This document shows positions 14,082 to 24,510 of a stretch of DNA of 64,000 nucleotides, in pieces. Made by a program: the position numbers and the translations under genes. This DNA is from Tyto alba (lineage: Eukaryota > Chordata > Aves > Strigiformes > Tytonidae). The stretch covers positions 10,295,730 to 10,359,729 of the forward strand of contig NW_024881324.1 of NCBI RefSeq assembly GCF_018691265.1. Reading direction: 5' to 3'. The number at the start of each line of letters is the position of its first letter. Position 1 is the first letter of the stretch. A model generated the notes under the pieces. The model was not told the DNA's origin. It saw only the letters and a list, made by a program, of their open reading frames with translations, and made no database searches.

Positions 14082-14526
14082 AATTTGCAAAATAATGCTT
14101 CCCATATCCTGTCCTCTTGATGCAGTTTTGTTTTCCTGCTATAAAATCAGGTTAGTATAGCACTATATTGACTCACCTATAAACAGAGAGTAAAAGCCAA
14201 GAGGACCACAGCACACAAAAAAAAACCCACAAAAAGTAAATTTGATCTTCACTGATCCTGATACTTCAGGGCCACTGCTGATCTGCCAAAGGCTGTCAGG
14301 TCCCTCAGAAGTATACAAAATGAGTAAAATCAAGCCATGTCACAAAACAAACCACCTCAAGGTTTCCTGCCAAAATCTTAAATTTAGCGCTCTCTATAAA
14401 ACAACGCTGCTTCATTTTCCCCAGACAATACGGTTGCTTACAGTAAACAGAGGCAGTGTTAAAAAAACCTTATTCCTATGCTGCAGCAAACCTCAAATTA
14501 ACTAATGGGAGTGTGTGTGGAGTGTT

Positions 14527-14625
14527 TATGGTGAGGGGTTTTTTTATTGTGTGGGGTTTTTTTTGGGGGGGGGGGCGGGGGAAGGGAGGGTAGGGGGGCA
14601 GAGGGGTGAGAAGGGGAGGGGATTG
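14527..14625. repeat. G/T-rich low-complexity with G runs
   Basis: T-rich then G-rich tract containing several runs of four or more G separated by short spacers (for example GGGCGGGGGAAGGGAGGG). The spacing fits a possible G-quadruplex on the + strand, which is the template strand for HIVEP1. A minus-strand ORF across it is only proline-rich low-complexity translation. Confidence 0.75.
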
Positions 14626-17162
14626 TGTTGGGGTTTCTTCAGGTGAAGATACTTTAAGTTCTTTGACTTGGTTGTTTATTCTCCAGGCTGACTTGGAGTG
14701 GAAGTGCAACCCAAGCAACTCATCTGATGCACAACAGGATAGGGACTCAAGGGTTGCTCAACTGTGATCTCTAAAAAAAGTTAAACATTGATGTGCCCTG
14801 GACAGGTCCAGTTAAAGCTGTTGGCGATTTGCGCGCTGTGAGGCAAGGAGAGGAGTTGGGACAAGAGAGGGAGAAGCTGGGTGAGGCCATGGAGCTTTCT
14901 TTGTACGTAACAAAAAGGTGACAATCAGGTTTAGACAACTTAAAAATACCTTCTAACCTAAAAATACAAGTTACTTAATCTTTTATCTCTGTCTTCCAAA
15001 AGTTATAAAACATAACAGCTTGCAGAGCTTCACCTTCGATCATAGACATTTATTGTTCTTGCAGATTTAGTCGCCATCGGGACTAATTACCATGGACGAG
15101 TGTTAAAAACCTCAATTTTATAAAGCGTTAATGGCTAAGAGTGTCAACTTAAGATGGGTCTAACTTTGCATACATAAAAATAAGCTGTCAGAAAAAGATC
15201 TGCGAAATCTTTCAGCCTCCTCAAGTTGCAGCAGAAACTGAGGGTTTAAGGAAATATTTTCTGCAATATCCTCAGAGACTGATAAAATGACTGAAGAAAC
15301 TGAAATCCAGTTTTCCTCATTACCTAGATAAAAAACGGAAATAGGGCATAACTAATGAGAAGTAAACTGATTTTTCAAATCACTTCACCTCTAATAACCC
15401 ATGATAGTAGCAATATATGCTCACAATGTAGAAGTTTGCAGCACCTGTGTAGTTTTAACAATCATTTAACTGTTCCAACATAATTTCAAATTATGGGCTC
15501 ACTGTATACCTCTATTCCCCTTCTCAACATTTAACCCATCTTAATTCATTCAAGAACTCCATTAGTTGTGGAAAAATAGGAACCGATGAAAAGTGCTATT
15601 ACAGGGGGCGATAAAAGCTAAATGACTGGGCAAATTACGCAAGGAAAAAAAAAAAAGCAATTAATTTCTTACACAATTAAGAGTTTAATTAGATTATTTA
15701 TTTTAAATGCATTTATTTAAGTGAATAGAAAGCTTTACAATAGACTTAATTCCTATTAAGTTTCAAGCAATACAAGAGTAGGTTTCAGACAGAGTACTAA
15801 AATTAGATCACTCTCATATTTGATCAGAAAACTTAAGCTCAGCTAAGTCAGCAACTTGGTAAGCAGCAATATTAAAAACTGGGCTCAAATTTAGTGCTTT
15901 GCGTTCAGCAAGAAGGGGAAACGGCATCACCTAAATGTGAAATTCCTGATCTGTGATGGAGGTTTACCCATCACACCGAGCAATACTACTCAGCACTTCC
16001 TGAATAAAGACACTGCAAAAATGTCTTCTCCAGCGGAGACTGTTCGTGGTAGCAGTGGTAAGAGTCTGCAAACACGAGGTCTCGGACACAGCTGTACGCA
16101 CGAGCACTCGAGAGCCTCTCTGCTGTAAACTAACTGAAACACATGCGGATGTTTGTCGGGTTTTGGCACAAAAAGTTAAAACCGGAATCAAATGCTGTTC
16201 CTGCCCCTAAAACTTTATGATGACGTTTGTGGTTTTATAATCACTTTTATTCTCTGAAGGGATATTTCCATACTGCAACTGTAAAATTCACATTAAAAAA
16301 AAAGCTGATGACAGCTACACGTGAGGGTGCAGGTGGAAGCACGTTCTCCCGAAAGCTGCATATCACGGTGGGGATGGAAGCGTGTTCTCCCTCAACATAT
16401 ATGTCTGCTCGTCAACTGACCTGTGTTCTTCCCCTCACTTAGCTCCTCCGGGGCCACTTTTACCAAGACAGTAACAAATAACCATAGGATCGGACTCCTC
16501 ACGTCCTTCTGCCAGTCCTGGGCTCGGTTAAGTGCACTGGGATTTGATTCAAGGGAACGCCTGGACACGTAAGCTTGCCAGTTCGTGGAGCAGGTCGCTT
16601 GCCTGCTCGCTCCTCTCCACAGCCAGCCAGCTCCCATTTGGCTGCGCAAAGGCAAGGCAGCAAGCAGACCAAGGTCAAACCTAGCAATGCCCGAGGTAGC
16701 GTGGGTGACAGATGATAAACAGCGAGGAGGCATTCATGGGAGGAGGGTTTGATGCCCTCGAAAGCAAGCCAAACCGATCACTATTGGAAAAGACAACTAC
16801 CGGCTGTCAGATCCCGTGCTGCTTCTATGTTACACGTGTTTCCCACCTCCCTGCATATTTCAGCTGTAAACTCTCTGGTAAGGAAACTATGTCTTCCTTT
16901 GCATTTTCAAAGTTCATGCCGGTTATTGCTGTAAGCTGAAGGATATCAAGAATGCTGTCAAGCACACAGACTGCAGGAATAAGAACAGATTCCACTTATT
17001 TCTCTCAAAATCAGAGCTGTCTCGCGGACGACTCCTAAAACTTGCTTGCAAACTATTTATGGATCAAAACAGACTTCTTAAATACATATTCATTTAACCT
17101 CATAATTGAAACTGCAACCGAGCTTCCCAAGAGCTTTTCTTTCTCAGCTGAGAGCTACATAC

Positions 17163-17202
17163 CTCTCAGATTTCTGGGATGTATCTGCTTTGTCCGAGGC
17201 AT
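17163..17202 (-). CDS. HIVEP1: HIVEP1 coding start, residues 1-13 (partial)
   Basis: HIVEP1 (ZAS1, MBP-1, PRDII-BF1) is a nuclear protein of roughly 2,700 residues. Two widely separated C2H2 zinc-finger pairs bind NF-kappaB-like enhancer sites, and it regulates transcription in immune and other tissues. Only the start is here: MPRTKQIHPRNLR, then the first base of the next codon (G, as expected for the Asp that follows in the family). It contains no domain by itself. The start is secure: TAG lies in frame 9 bases before the ATG and TGA 15 bases before, and position -3 is A. The rest of the protein is encoded beyond the low-coordinate end of the window. Confidence 0.85.
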
Positions 17203-17214
17203 TTTCCTCTAATC

Positions 17215-17277
17215 TCATACACCACTTTCTCGTCTCAGAAATGGAAAGTACAGCAAGCAGAGAGATGGCAGCTCCAT
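17215..17277 (-). promoter_or_regulatory. Upstream ORF in HIVEP1 5' UTR
   Basis: An ATG at 17277 opens a 20-codon reading frame ending in TGA at 17217-17215, twelve bases before the HIVEP1 ATG and in the same frame. The predicted peptide starts MELPSLCLLYFPF, which is strongly hydrophobic, and ends in RRESGV. A uORF ending this close to the main start could limit initiation at the HIVEP1 ATG or require reinitiation. The base before its ATG run is T-rich (TTTATGG), a weak-to-moderate start context with G at +4. Confidence 0.6.
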
Positions 17278-17309
17278 AAACTTGTCAAAAGGGTCAGTTA
17301 ATCCGTATG

Positions 17310-19289
17310 CTAAAAAAAAGAGAAAGAAAAGTTATAAGATGTATGCATTAGTAAGGAAAACAAAGATACCTATCTACTCCTTTTCATCCTCAAACGACTA
17401 TGGATATTAGCGATGAGCAAGAAATATTTCTGTACCTATCATTTTAAAGAGTGAAATGTTCCAATATCTTACGAAAACTACATGAGGGCGAAACTCTTTT
17501 GGGAATTACTCAGGAAGCATGAGAAAACTAAGACACTTTTCCACATTTGTCAGCTGTTTTCTAGCCAGAAAACATCTTCCAACAACTCATGTCCCATGCA
17601 AATAAATCCAGAGGACTAAACAAAATTTGACATCAGGCTTTAAGATACAGGTCTTCATCTCGAGGTGAGAGAAAAGCGGAGTGGAAGGCAAACACACACT
17701 GCATCAGCAATAATCTATCATCAGCTACCGCCGGGCTCCTTACACGAAGCATGAAGCCCAGAACCCCTCAGGGGATACTTCTGCCGAAAATATCAGTGCA
17801 CAGCAGAGAAACACACTGGTTCTTGACCCACCTGCAGGCTCTCAGACACGCAAGCATTTACAGGAGGCTGCAACCAGCAAAGCCCCAGTACAGATAAACC
17901 CCATGGACCAGGGGATTCTTTTAATAGCTTAACACACAGATTTGCTGCTAAACTGGCACAATCCTGATTTTTGCACCCCCAGACCTACATCTTTTTCGAG
18001 ATTAACAAAACTTTCTTACTTTTCCAACATTCTTATGACTTGCCTTCCAGTTTAAGGAGCATTTTGTCTAGTTTCCGAAACCCTACAGGACACGAAATCT
18101 CCCACAGAACTATGGCAAACTACTTCTGCACAAGAGCTTTAAAAAAATAAAATGATCGGTGTAATTTCACTCTTACAGCTAAACAAAATAAAAAATTAAC
18201 CACTTTTCACTTTTTTTTTTTTTTTTTAATAGTAATACTACCTCATGTTAATAGATTGGGGGTTTTTTCAGTAAGCACTAGGAAGAAATTTTTAAAATTT
18301 ATATAAACTTCAGAACGGCACATAATATGGACATATTATGATTAAGGATAGCTACACAAAGAAGGAAGTATGTAGAATTTTTAGCATTTGTCCTAAGTAT
18401 TAGTTTAGGGGTTTTGTTTTTAAGACAACCATGTTTTTGTAAAAATGGAAGTCAAACCCACTTGAAATAGACTAGTTGCAACAACTCCTTCAGTCTACAG
18501 ACTGTTGAGGAATATCATCATTAATTTTTAATGTTTCTTTTGTCTGTTGCTGCATAAAAGGACCCAAACAGGAGAAGAAACTGACTGCAAATGACACAAA
18601 GGAAGGCTGGAAAACGTTATTCTGACTAATGGTTCTTCACTAGGGTATTACTGCATGTTACAGGAAAAACAAGGAAAAAATCTAAAACAGAGCACACAGC
18701 CTGTCAAGTTGTTCACTCATAGCACTTTATCTGCAAGGATAACTGAAAGATTTAGGAACGAAATAAAACCTTATGCTAACAAGTCCATTTTCCCGGTCTT
18801 GCACACCAACTGGAAACGCAGAGAAGTGGCTGCATTGCTTGAAGCAACAAGCCCCCCCCCCCCCCCCCCCCCCCCCCCAAACCCCGGTTCCCCTTTACTC
18901 TGGGCGCTGCTGGGCTGAGGTTTTTTAAAGGTGATAATAAACACCGTCACTTCTTTACGCAAGTTATCTGAAGCAGGAGTTTGAAATCCCCCTGGGTATC
19001 CGTAAATCACAAGCACCTCCCGATGCTCCCCTGCAGCACAAATGACATCTTATTTACGCTTTAAAACCACCAATTTCCCCCGCTCGCCAGCAGGACTCAT
19101 TCTTTCAGGGGAAGAGATGGCCGTGTGAAAAGCCACGGCGGAAACACCGTGCAGGACCCACGCGAAAAGTCATTCCCTCCTTAATTTGAATAAAAAGGGA
19201 GAGGGAGAAACGGGCCTTTGCAAACGCAGCGGTCACATATCCATCCATCCATCCCCGCTCTCCTCCAAAACAAACAAACAAAAAAAAAA
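17310..19289 (-). other. HIVEP1: HIVEP1 first intron, CpG-poor part
   Basis: Ordinary AT-rich intron sequence between the coding exon and the CpG island. It contains a poly-T tract (18211-18227), a 27-base poly-C run (18852-18878) and no recognised gene. Short ORFs here have no features of coding sequence. Confidence 0.65.
18852..18878. repeat. Poly-C tract
   Basis: Twenty-seven C on the + strand, so G-rich in the HIVEP1 transcript. It lies in the first intron about 400 bases outside the CpG island. Confidence 0.95.
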
Positions 19290-19394
19290 ATTAAAAATGC
19301 AGATTCGGGAGCGGGGCGAGGAGGCGGCCAGCCCCGGAGAGCCGTCGGTATGTGCGAGCAGGGTTGCAAAGGGAAGGGGAAGGGAGAGAGGGAG

Positions 19395-19451
19395 AAAAAA
19401 AAAAAAAAAAAAAAAAAAAAAAGCCACACCAAAAAAAAAAAAAAAAAAAAA
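19395..19451. repeat. Double poly-A tract
   Basis: Twenty-eight A (19395-19422), a short AGCCACACC spacer region, then twenty-one A (19431-19451), at the low-coordinate edge of the CpG island. In the HIVEP1 direction these are poly-U tracts in the first intron. Confidence 0.95.
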
Positions 19452-20042
19452 CCATGAATGAATAAAGAGGGAGGAGCCTGGGAAAACCCCTCTGCAACGC
19501 CGCACCGAACAAAGCGCTGCACACATGCCGGGGGGGTGGGGGGGGCCGGGGGGGGCGGCCGCAGCCCGGCACCCAGCGGGGCGGGAGGAGTCGGGCCGGG
19601 GCTCCGCGGCAAACATCCCCCCCCAGCTCCCCAAATCGCGGCTGTGAAGCGGGGGGAGCACAGAGATAAACCGCCCGGGGGTGTGTGTGAGGGGGGGGGC
19701 AGCCGGCACCCCCAGGGACAGCGCGGCCGGGGCGTGGAGTCCCGGCATGGGGGGGGGGGGGGGGATTGGGGAGGGGGGAGTGTGTTGGGGGGGGGGGGTA
19801 GCGGGGCCTGCGGTGCTCCCCGTCCCCGCCCGCCCCCCCGCCGCCGGCGGAGGACACATTGTGTTGTGGCTGCCGCAGCTCCGCGTAAAGGGGGGCGCCG
19901 AAGAGGAGGGGGGGGGGTGTTGGTGGTTGCGCCCGTCCCGCACCCCCCCCACTGCGTCCTCCCGAGCCCCCCAAATCCTTCCCTCCCGCACACTCCCCCC
20001 CCCCCCCCCCCCCCCCCTTTCCGCGGGGCTCGCTGCAAACCT

Positions 20043-20112
20043 GGCGCGGCGGCGGCGGCGGTTGATGGCGGCGGCGGGGAGCGCGGCGACCCCTGCGCGG
20101 CGGCGGCGGCAG
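20043..20112. repeat. CGG trinucleotide-rich segment
   Basis: Two clusters of GGC/CGG repeats (about 20043-20078 and 20095-20112) interrupted by TTGATGGCGG and GAGCGCGGCGACCCCTG. It lies inside the CpG island, probably in the first intron or promoter. No frame across it is supported as coding. Confidence 0.85.
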
Positions 20113-20227
20113 GGCGGGGGGGGGGGGGGGACGGAGGGAAGGAAGGGGGGGGGGGGGGGGGAGCCGGGAGCCTCCTTCACTTGACAACCTCAAACACAAA
20201 CATGACCCAGCGCCGCCGCCGCGCCCG

Positions 20228-20238
20228 CACACACACAC

Positions 20239-20279
<41 letters not shown>
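20228..20279. repeat. (CA)n microsatellite
   Basis: About 26 CA units on the + strand with one internal ACGC interruption, placed in the CpG island. Alternating purine-pyrimidine DNA of this length can adopt Z-form. Confidence 0.95.
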
Positions 20280-20280
<1 letters not shown>

Positions 20281-20514
20281 CACCCGGCACTGTCCCCCCC
20301 CACCCCGCGCCGTCCCCGTCCCCCCCCCCCCCAACCGGGCTGGCCAAGGCGCCGCCCCCCGGCACGGCCCCCCCCCCCCCCCCGCGGCAAACCCCTCCCC
20401 CATGTCCCACACGGGAGCCGACCGATCCCGGGTGTCCCCCCCTCCCCCCCCCCCGTTTTGTGTTTCCACGGGGGGAGGGGGGGAGGGGGGGAGGGAGGCT
20501 CCCCTGACAGGCGG

Positions 20515-20530
20515 GAGGGGCGGGGCGGGC
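20515..20530. promoter_or_regulatory. Tandem GC boxes (Sp/KLF sites)
   Basis: Overlapping GGGGCGGGGCGGGC motif in the CpG island, the canonical Sp1/KLF-binding sequence. In a GC-rich island such matches are expected often, so binding is an inference. Confidence 0.5.
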
Positions 20531-20714
20531 GCGGTGGGGGGAGGGCCGGCGGACACGGGCTCCCCACGGGGAGAGACGCGTTCTCCCCCGCCCCTCCCCC
20601 CTCCGGCGCCCCGGTCACTGGCGGGGGGAGGGGCGCGAAGCGGCGGCGTGGGCCGCGGGGGGGGGGGGGGGGGGTGGAAGGAGGAGGAGGGGGGTGGGGG
20701 GGGGGCGGAGGGTG

Positions 20715-20727
20715 TTTTACCTTCTCT
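20715..20727 (-). other. HIVEP1: Candidate first-exon splice donor, HIVEP1
   Basis: On the minus strand the sequence reads GAGAGAAG|GTAAAACA, a good donor with exon end at 20721. It lies 40 bases downstream of the CRE in the transcript direction and would join the acceptor at 17310. The same DNA read on the + strand looks like an acceptor (TTCTATTGCAG ending at 20742), so strand assignment is uncertain. Confidence 0.35.
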
Positions 20728-20760
20728 CACTTTCTATTGCAGGAAGCGGGGCCGGAGCAG

Positions 20761-20768
20761 TGACGTCA
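20761..20768. promoter_or_regulatory. Palindromic cAMP response element
   Basis: TGACGTCA, the full consensus CRE for CREB/ATF dimers, followed by CCGGG within the CpG island. A full CRE in a CpG-island core promoter is typical of CREB-bound promoters. Its closeness to a candidate donor suggests a TSS within tens of bases, but this is an inference. Confidence 0.6.
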
Positions 20769-21075
20769 CCGGGTCTCCCGGCCCCGCCCCCTTCCCCGGG
20801 GCGGGAGCGTGGGGGGGAGGGAGGGAAAGGGGGGGGGGGGAAGGCGGGTGTGGGGGAGGGGTCGGGGGAGGGGTCACCGAGGGGGTTTCCTCGCGGCCCG
20901 GTGGGGGAGGGCCGGCGGCGCAGCGTGAGGCACAACAGAGCCGCCGCACCGGTGGGACATCCCCCCCCCCCCCCCCCCCCTTCAAAAACCTTTCCCCAAA
21001 CCCCCCGCCCCGGGCTGCACGGGGAACGGGGGGGGGGGGGTCTGTGTCCTCAGGGGGTCCTGCGCGGCGGGAAAA

Positions 21076-21086
21076 ACTTACCGCCC
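21076..21086 (-). other. HIVEP1: Candidate first-exon splice donor, HIVEP1
   Basis: The minus strand reads GGCG|GTAAGTTTTT, a six-base perfect donor match (GTAAGT) with exon end at 21082. It is the best donor motif in the island. The upstream side in the transcript direction is G-rich and could be a non-coding first exon starting in 21.1-21.7 kb. Confidence 0.4.
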
Positions 21087-21329
21087 CCCCCCCCCCCCCA
21101 CCCACCCACCCGCCGCTCGGGGCGCTGCGCTGGGGCGCGTCGCGCTCCCCCCTTGCGCGGCCCGGCCCCCGGGGCACCGGCACGGCCAACAGACACACAC
21201 ACACACGGAGATCCCGGAGGTTCCTCCCCCCCTCAAACACACACCCCCCCACACACACCAGTCCCGTCCCCCCCCCGTCCCCCCCCGGGCTTCCCCCGCG
21301 CCCCCGCCGCCCGGCCCGGCCCGCGGAAC

Positions 21330-21340
21330 CTCACCGCCTC
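21330..21340 (-). other. HIVEP1: Candidate alternative first-exon donor
   Basis: The minus strand reads GAGGCG|GTGAGGTT with exon end at 21335. It is another acceptable donor in the CpG island, and together with those at 21082 and 20721 it suggests alternative non-coding first exons. None can be confirmed without transcript data. Confidence 0.25.
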
Positions 21341-24300
21341 GCCGCGCATCCTCGCCCCCCGGCTTTAACTTTTCATCCCGGGCGGCAGCGAGCCCCCTCC
21401 GCCGCGGGAAGAAGTGGGCGGGGGAGGAAATACGAGGAGGAGGCGCGGCGTGCTCTCGGGCCGCAGCGCCCCTTTTTTGGCCCGGGCCGCGGAGGTTTTT
21501 TGTTTGTTGGGGTTTTTTTGTTTTTTTTTTTTTTGGTGGGGGGGGGGGTGGGCTGTGCCGCGGGAGGTCGGTTTCCCGCATGAGCTGTGTGTGGGGGGGG
21601 CTCCCCCCGCCGCGGGCAGGCAGGCACGGCCGGCACCAAACGCCCTGCACCCCCTCGAGGTGGAGGGGAAGGGGCCTGGGCTGGGCTTTTGGCGTTGAGG
21701 AGGTTGGGGGGAGGGCGGGGGGACACACACACACACGACACTTACATGTTTTTATTTAGTTAGTTCTTTATTTCTTTTTTAAACACAAACGCCCTGACAA
21801 AGAGGTGTTGGCTGTTTTTCATTACCGCTTGGGTTTTCCATCAGGTTTTACGCTCGGAGCCAGCACGTGATGGCTTTAGCAAATAAACCCAATTAAATAT
21901 TTCTTGCATCACCTCACTGTTCTTTCTCCTCCTCCTCCTCCGCCTGTACTCCCCCGGCAGCCCTTGTGCTCAGCTGTGCGTGCTTTGGCCATCCTACATC
22001 CCTCCCTCGTAAGCTTAGTGTCCAGACCAGACCCTGCCTAAGAGAACACTACCACCATTTCCAGAGTTTTCCTTTTTTTTTTTTTATTTTATTTTCCACA
22101 GAGCCTTCTTCCAGCCCACGTTTACTCACACAGGGTTTCCGTAAGACACAGGAATACTTATGTCCCCCGTTCCCAGGGGAGAAACCAAGTCAGGAAGGTG
22201 CAGAGCAGCTCGGTGTGGAGCTGTGTACAGACACAAGACCACTTCTGCGTGAGCTTTCAGCCACAGGCGCTGGCTCTAGGCTATTTTTCCTCTTGAGTTC
22301 ACTTAAATTGCACCTCGAAAGCATTTATGGCTTATAATGGTGGCAGGTTCTCTGCTGTGGGTAACCTGTCCTGCCTCCTGCCCCAAAGCAACGGCAGCAT
22401 TCACTGCACCCCAGGCAAAAGTACGCGTACAGCCTGCCTTCACAGCGCCGGGCTAGCCTGCAACCTGGCTGTTGGCGTGATGAGAGATGTTATTCATGGC
22501 AGCTTATGGAAAGATCAGACCCTCAAGGAGTATCTTCAGGAGAAACATTGTATTCTACTACTCCAGTTAGACAAGAAAATGATGAGACTCTTGTTAGAGA
22601 CTGTGGTTGTCTTCCCCCTCTGGCTTTTAGACTTAGGGCGCTGGCTTGCTAAAGAACAGAATTGCCATAAAACCTCAATGCGTCAGTATGAATATGATCC
22701 TGCAGGTGCCATAGCTTAGTGTGCCAAGTCTGACCAGTCACAAACCTGAGACCAAGTGACCTCTGAAGCGGGGTCTGGACCTCTACTACTTCTGTTCAGC
22801 TGTCCCTGAAAGTCTGTCCGCTGGCCTTTGCGATACTTGGCATCTGCCTCCTTCTGCTACTCCTTCTCTGAAAGCTTCAGGTCGCTGTCATTCATCAGGG
22901 AGGAAGCATCAGATGCTGGCCCTTCCTCGCAAGATAGATGCCCAGAGAAAAAAAGACCCACCACAGCTGCTGCTGGTGCCAAAGGAAGCCCTACGTCACC
23001 CATCTTTTTGCAAGGACCTGAATAAATTCGAAATAGATGCTCCAACGTGAAAGTGGAAACGAAAGACAATAGCAAATCCCCTGGAGCCAGCAGGAAACTG
23101 TTCTGCTAAAAGAAGTCAAACTGCGTGCCACCCATTGGCTTGAAAATCCAGCCCTCTCACCACACGGATGTGCACAGGAATATTACAGGTGCCTTTCCTC
23201 CGCAAACAAGCGTAAGTGTCTTTACAAGAATGACTCAGTGAGGTGTCAAAGAGGACACAGGTCCCCGGGGAGGCACAGGGCACGTCAGATGGTGCCAGCT
23301 GATCCACCCTCGAACATAAAACCAGTCATCCCCAAGTCAGTTTAGGTCAGAGGACAAAACACAGAACTGAAAGTCTGGCCCCGTGAGGTTATTCCCACAG
23401 CCATCTGAAAAAGCAGCCGAAGAGGCAGCTGTGAGCGGGCACGGATCCTCAGCCTGCTCACCTCCAGCGAGCTGGACCGGGGGCCAAGGAGCCACCACCA
23501 GCCCAGCTCCGTGTCACCCCAGCAAGCAGAAAATACAGTCCCGGGGCCTTTGAAAAGGCTGTTTTATCCTGGGCACACCACTTCATCTTTTTTTTTTTTT
23601 TTCTGGCTGTTTTTCCGTCAGTAAAAAGGAAGTGCATACCCACTCAGTAAAGTACTTTGGGAAAAGTATTGTGGATGATTGCTAGTAGGAGGCACATAGT
23701 AAGCTTCTCAAACCTGCAAACGAGGGAAATTCTTTAAAAGTTTTCAGTGAGAGCTCAAATGCCACATCAATATGCATACTGAAAAAAAAAAATCCGTCAT
23801 AGCAGAATTTAGATACTTTTAAATTTTCACCTAGAAGGAGCACTACAGGATACAGATTCCCTTTAAATGGCTGTGTATATATCTGAATGGGGAAGATTAT
23901 TAAGGTTTTTTTCTTTCTAAAACACCATGGCATTTTCAGGAGGACACCTATTTTTAAACATCCTCTAGATTTACACTCAAAACCCCTACGCTCAGAAACT
24001 GGTATTCTATAATGGCTCACAGGTATTTTATGTATAAATATATACACATACACACATTAGGCTCTCAAGAAACCATGATACATTAGGTACTTTTAAATAA
24101 TTCATTGTTAAGCACCCCATGATAAATCTCTAGTTGAACAATATGCGATTTTGCTAGAATTCTTGGTATATATTGAATGTGAAGCAGTGTGGTAAATTTA
24201 ACTATGCTGAGCATCAAATGTGAAAATTTCATATTGTACATTACATCCTGACATGCAACCGAGAATCTTTATTATTAAGGCTTCAGGGAATTTTTGAGGG

Positions 24301-24500
24301 AACTTCTGAAGTTCTGAAAAGAAAAAACAAGACTGAGTGCTATTTCTCTACAGAAGTTGAGATTTTCTCAGAGAAGGGAAATTCCGTAAGTAGTCTGTAT
24401 TGAATTAATATAGAGATTTTGCTAGAAGAACTGCTGTCTGTTAGTTAGTGCTCTGAGGCTGCTCGTTCAGTGCTATGCCGATGAAAGTCAGAGGATCTTG

Positions 24501-24510
24501 CCTTACCTGG
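24501..24510 (-). other. Isolated strong donor-like site
   Basis: The minus strand reads TCCCAG|GTAAGG, exon end 24507. It is preceded in the transcript direction by about 150 bases of moderately GC-rich DNA. It could end an alternative upstream first exon of HIVEP1 or belong to a non-coding RNA, but a single donor match is weak evidence. Confidence 0.2.

Larger units (their letters stand above)
1..17162 (-). other. HIVEP1: HIVEP1 intron after first coding exon (partial)
   Basis: This 17 kb lies downstream, in the minus direction, of the first HIVEP1 coding exon and runs off the window. The donor at 17162-17161 (GTATGT) opens it. I found no exon continuing the remembered HIVEP1 sequence (DKIEEAQ...) and no multi-kilobase minus-strand ORF, which the giant zinc-finger exon would give. 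So the next coding exons lie outside the window. The stretch is mostly unique, AT-leaning DNA. CpG-rich patches occur near 1.04-1.70, 7.22-7.30, 8.43-8.55, 10.42-10.83 and 16.5-16.7 kb. Simple repeats are listed separately. I see no other genes in it apart from one weak exon-like block at 7968-8023. Confidence 0.75.
17163..17309 (-). other. HIVEP1: HIVEP1 first coding exon (5' UTR plus start)
   Basis: This 147-nt exon on the minus strand holds the end of the 5' UTR and the translation start. The acceptor is textbook: a pyrimidine tract TTTTCTTTCTCTTTTTTT followed directly by AG at 17311-17310. The donor is GAGAG|GTATGT at 17163/17162. The first 107 nt are untranslated and contain a 20-codon upstream ORF. 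The last 40 nt encode the first 13 residues plus one base. The exon-to-CpG-island distance of about 3.4-4 kb is the first intron. The identification rests on the remembered N-terminal peptide and the matching splice phase; no alignment was run. Confidence 0.85.
19290..21740. promoter_or_regulatory. HIVEP1: CpG island, HIVEP1 promoter region
   Basis: About 2.4 kb with very high G+C and dense CpG, flanked by AT-rich DNA, lying 2-4 kb upstream of the first coding exon in the minus direction. This is where a non-coding first exon and the promoter are expected. It contains GC boxes (GGGGCGGGGCGGGC, 20517-20530), a palindromic CRE (20761-20768), CGG repeats (20043-20112), a long CA repeat, and many G or C runs of 10-25 bases. 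No TATA box is evident. Several donors on the minus strand (21335, 21082, 20721) could end a first exon. ORFs of up to 479 codons in this island are runs of Pro, Gly, Ala and Arg made by the base composition and are not genes. Confidence 0.8.

Noticed and set aside
1..17162. Search for HIVEP1 second coding exon and giant zinc-finger exon
   Set aside because: No sequence matching the remembered continuation and no multi-kilobase minus-strand ORF, so these exons are outside the window.
19291..20730. 479-codon minus-strand ORF and other long ORFs in the CpG island
   Set aside because: Composition is almost only Pro, Gly, Ala, Arg with Phe and Val runs from homopolymers. Overlapping ORFs exist in all frames, which is expected where stop codons are rare.
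22327..22719. 130-codon + strand ORF next to the CpG island
   Set aside because: Considered as a divergent gene. No recognisable domain or homolog, and no clear splice or promoter signals; length is within chance for this composition.
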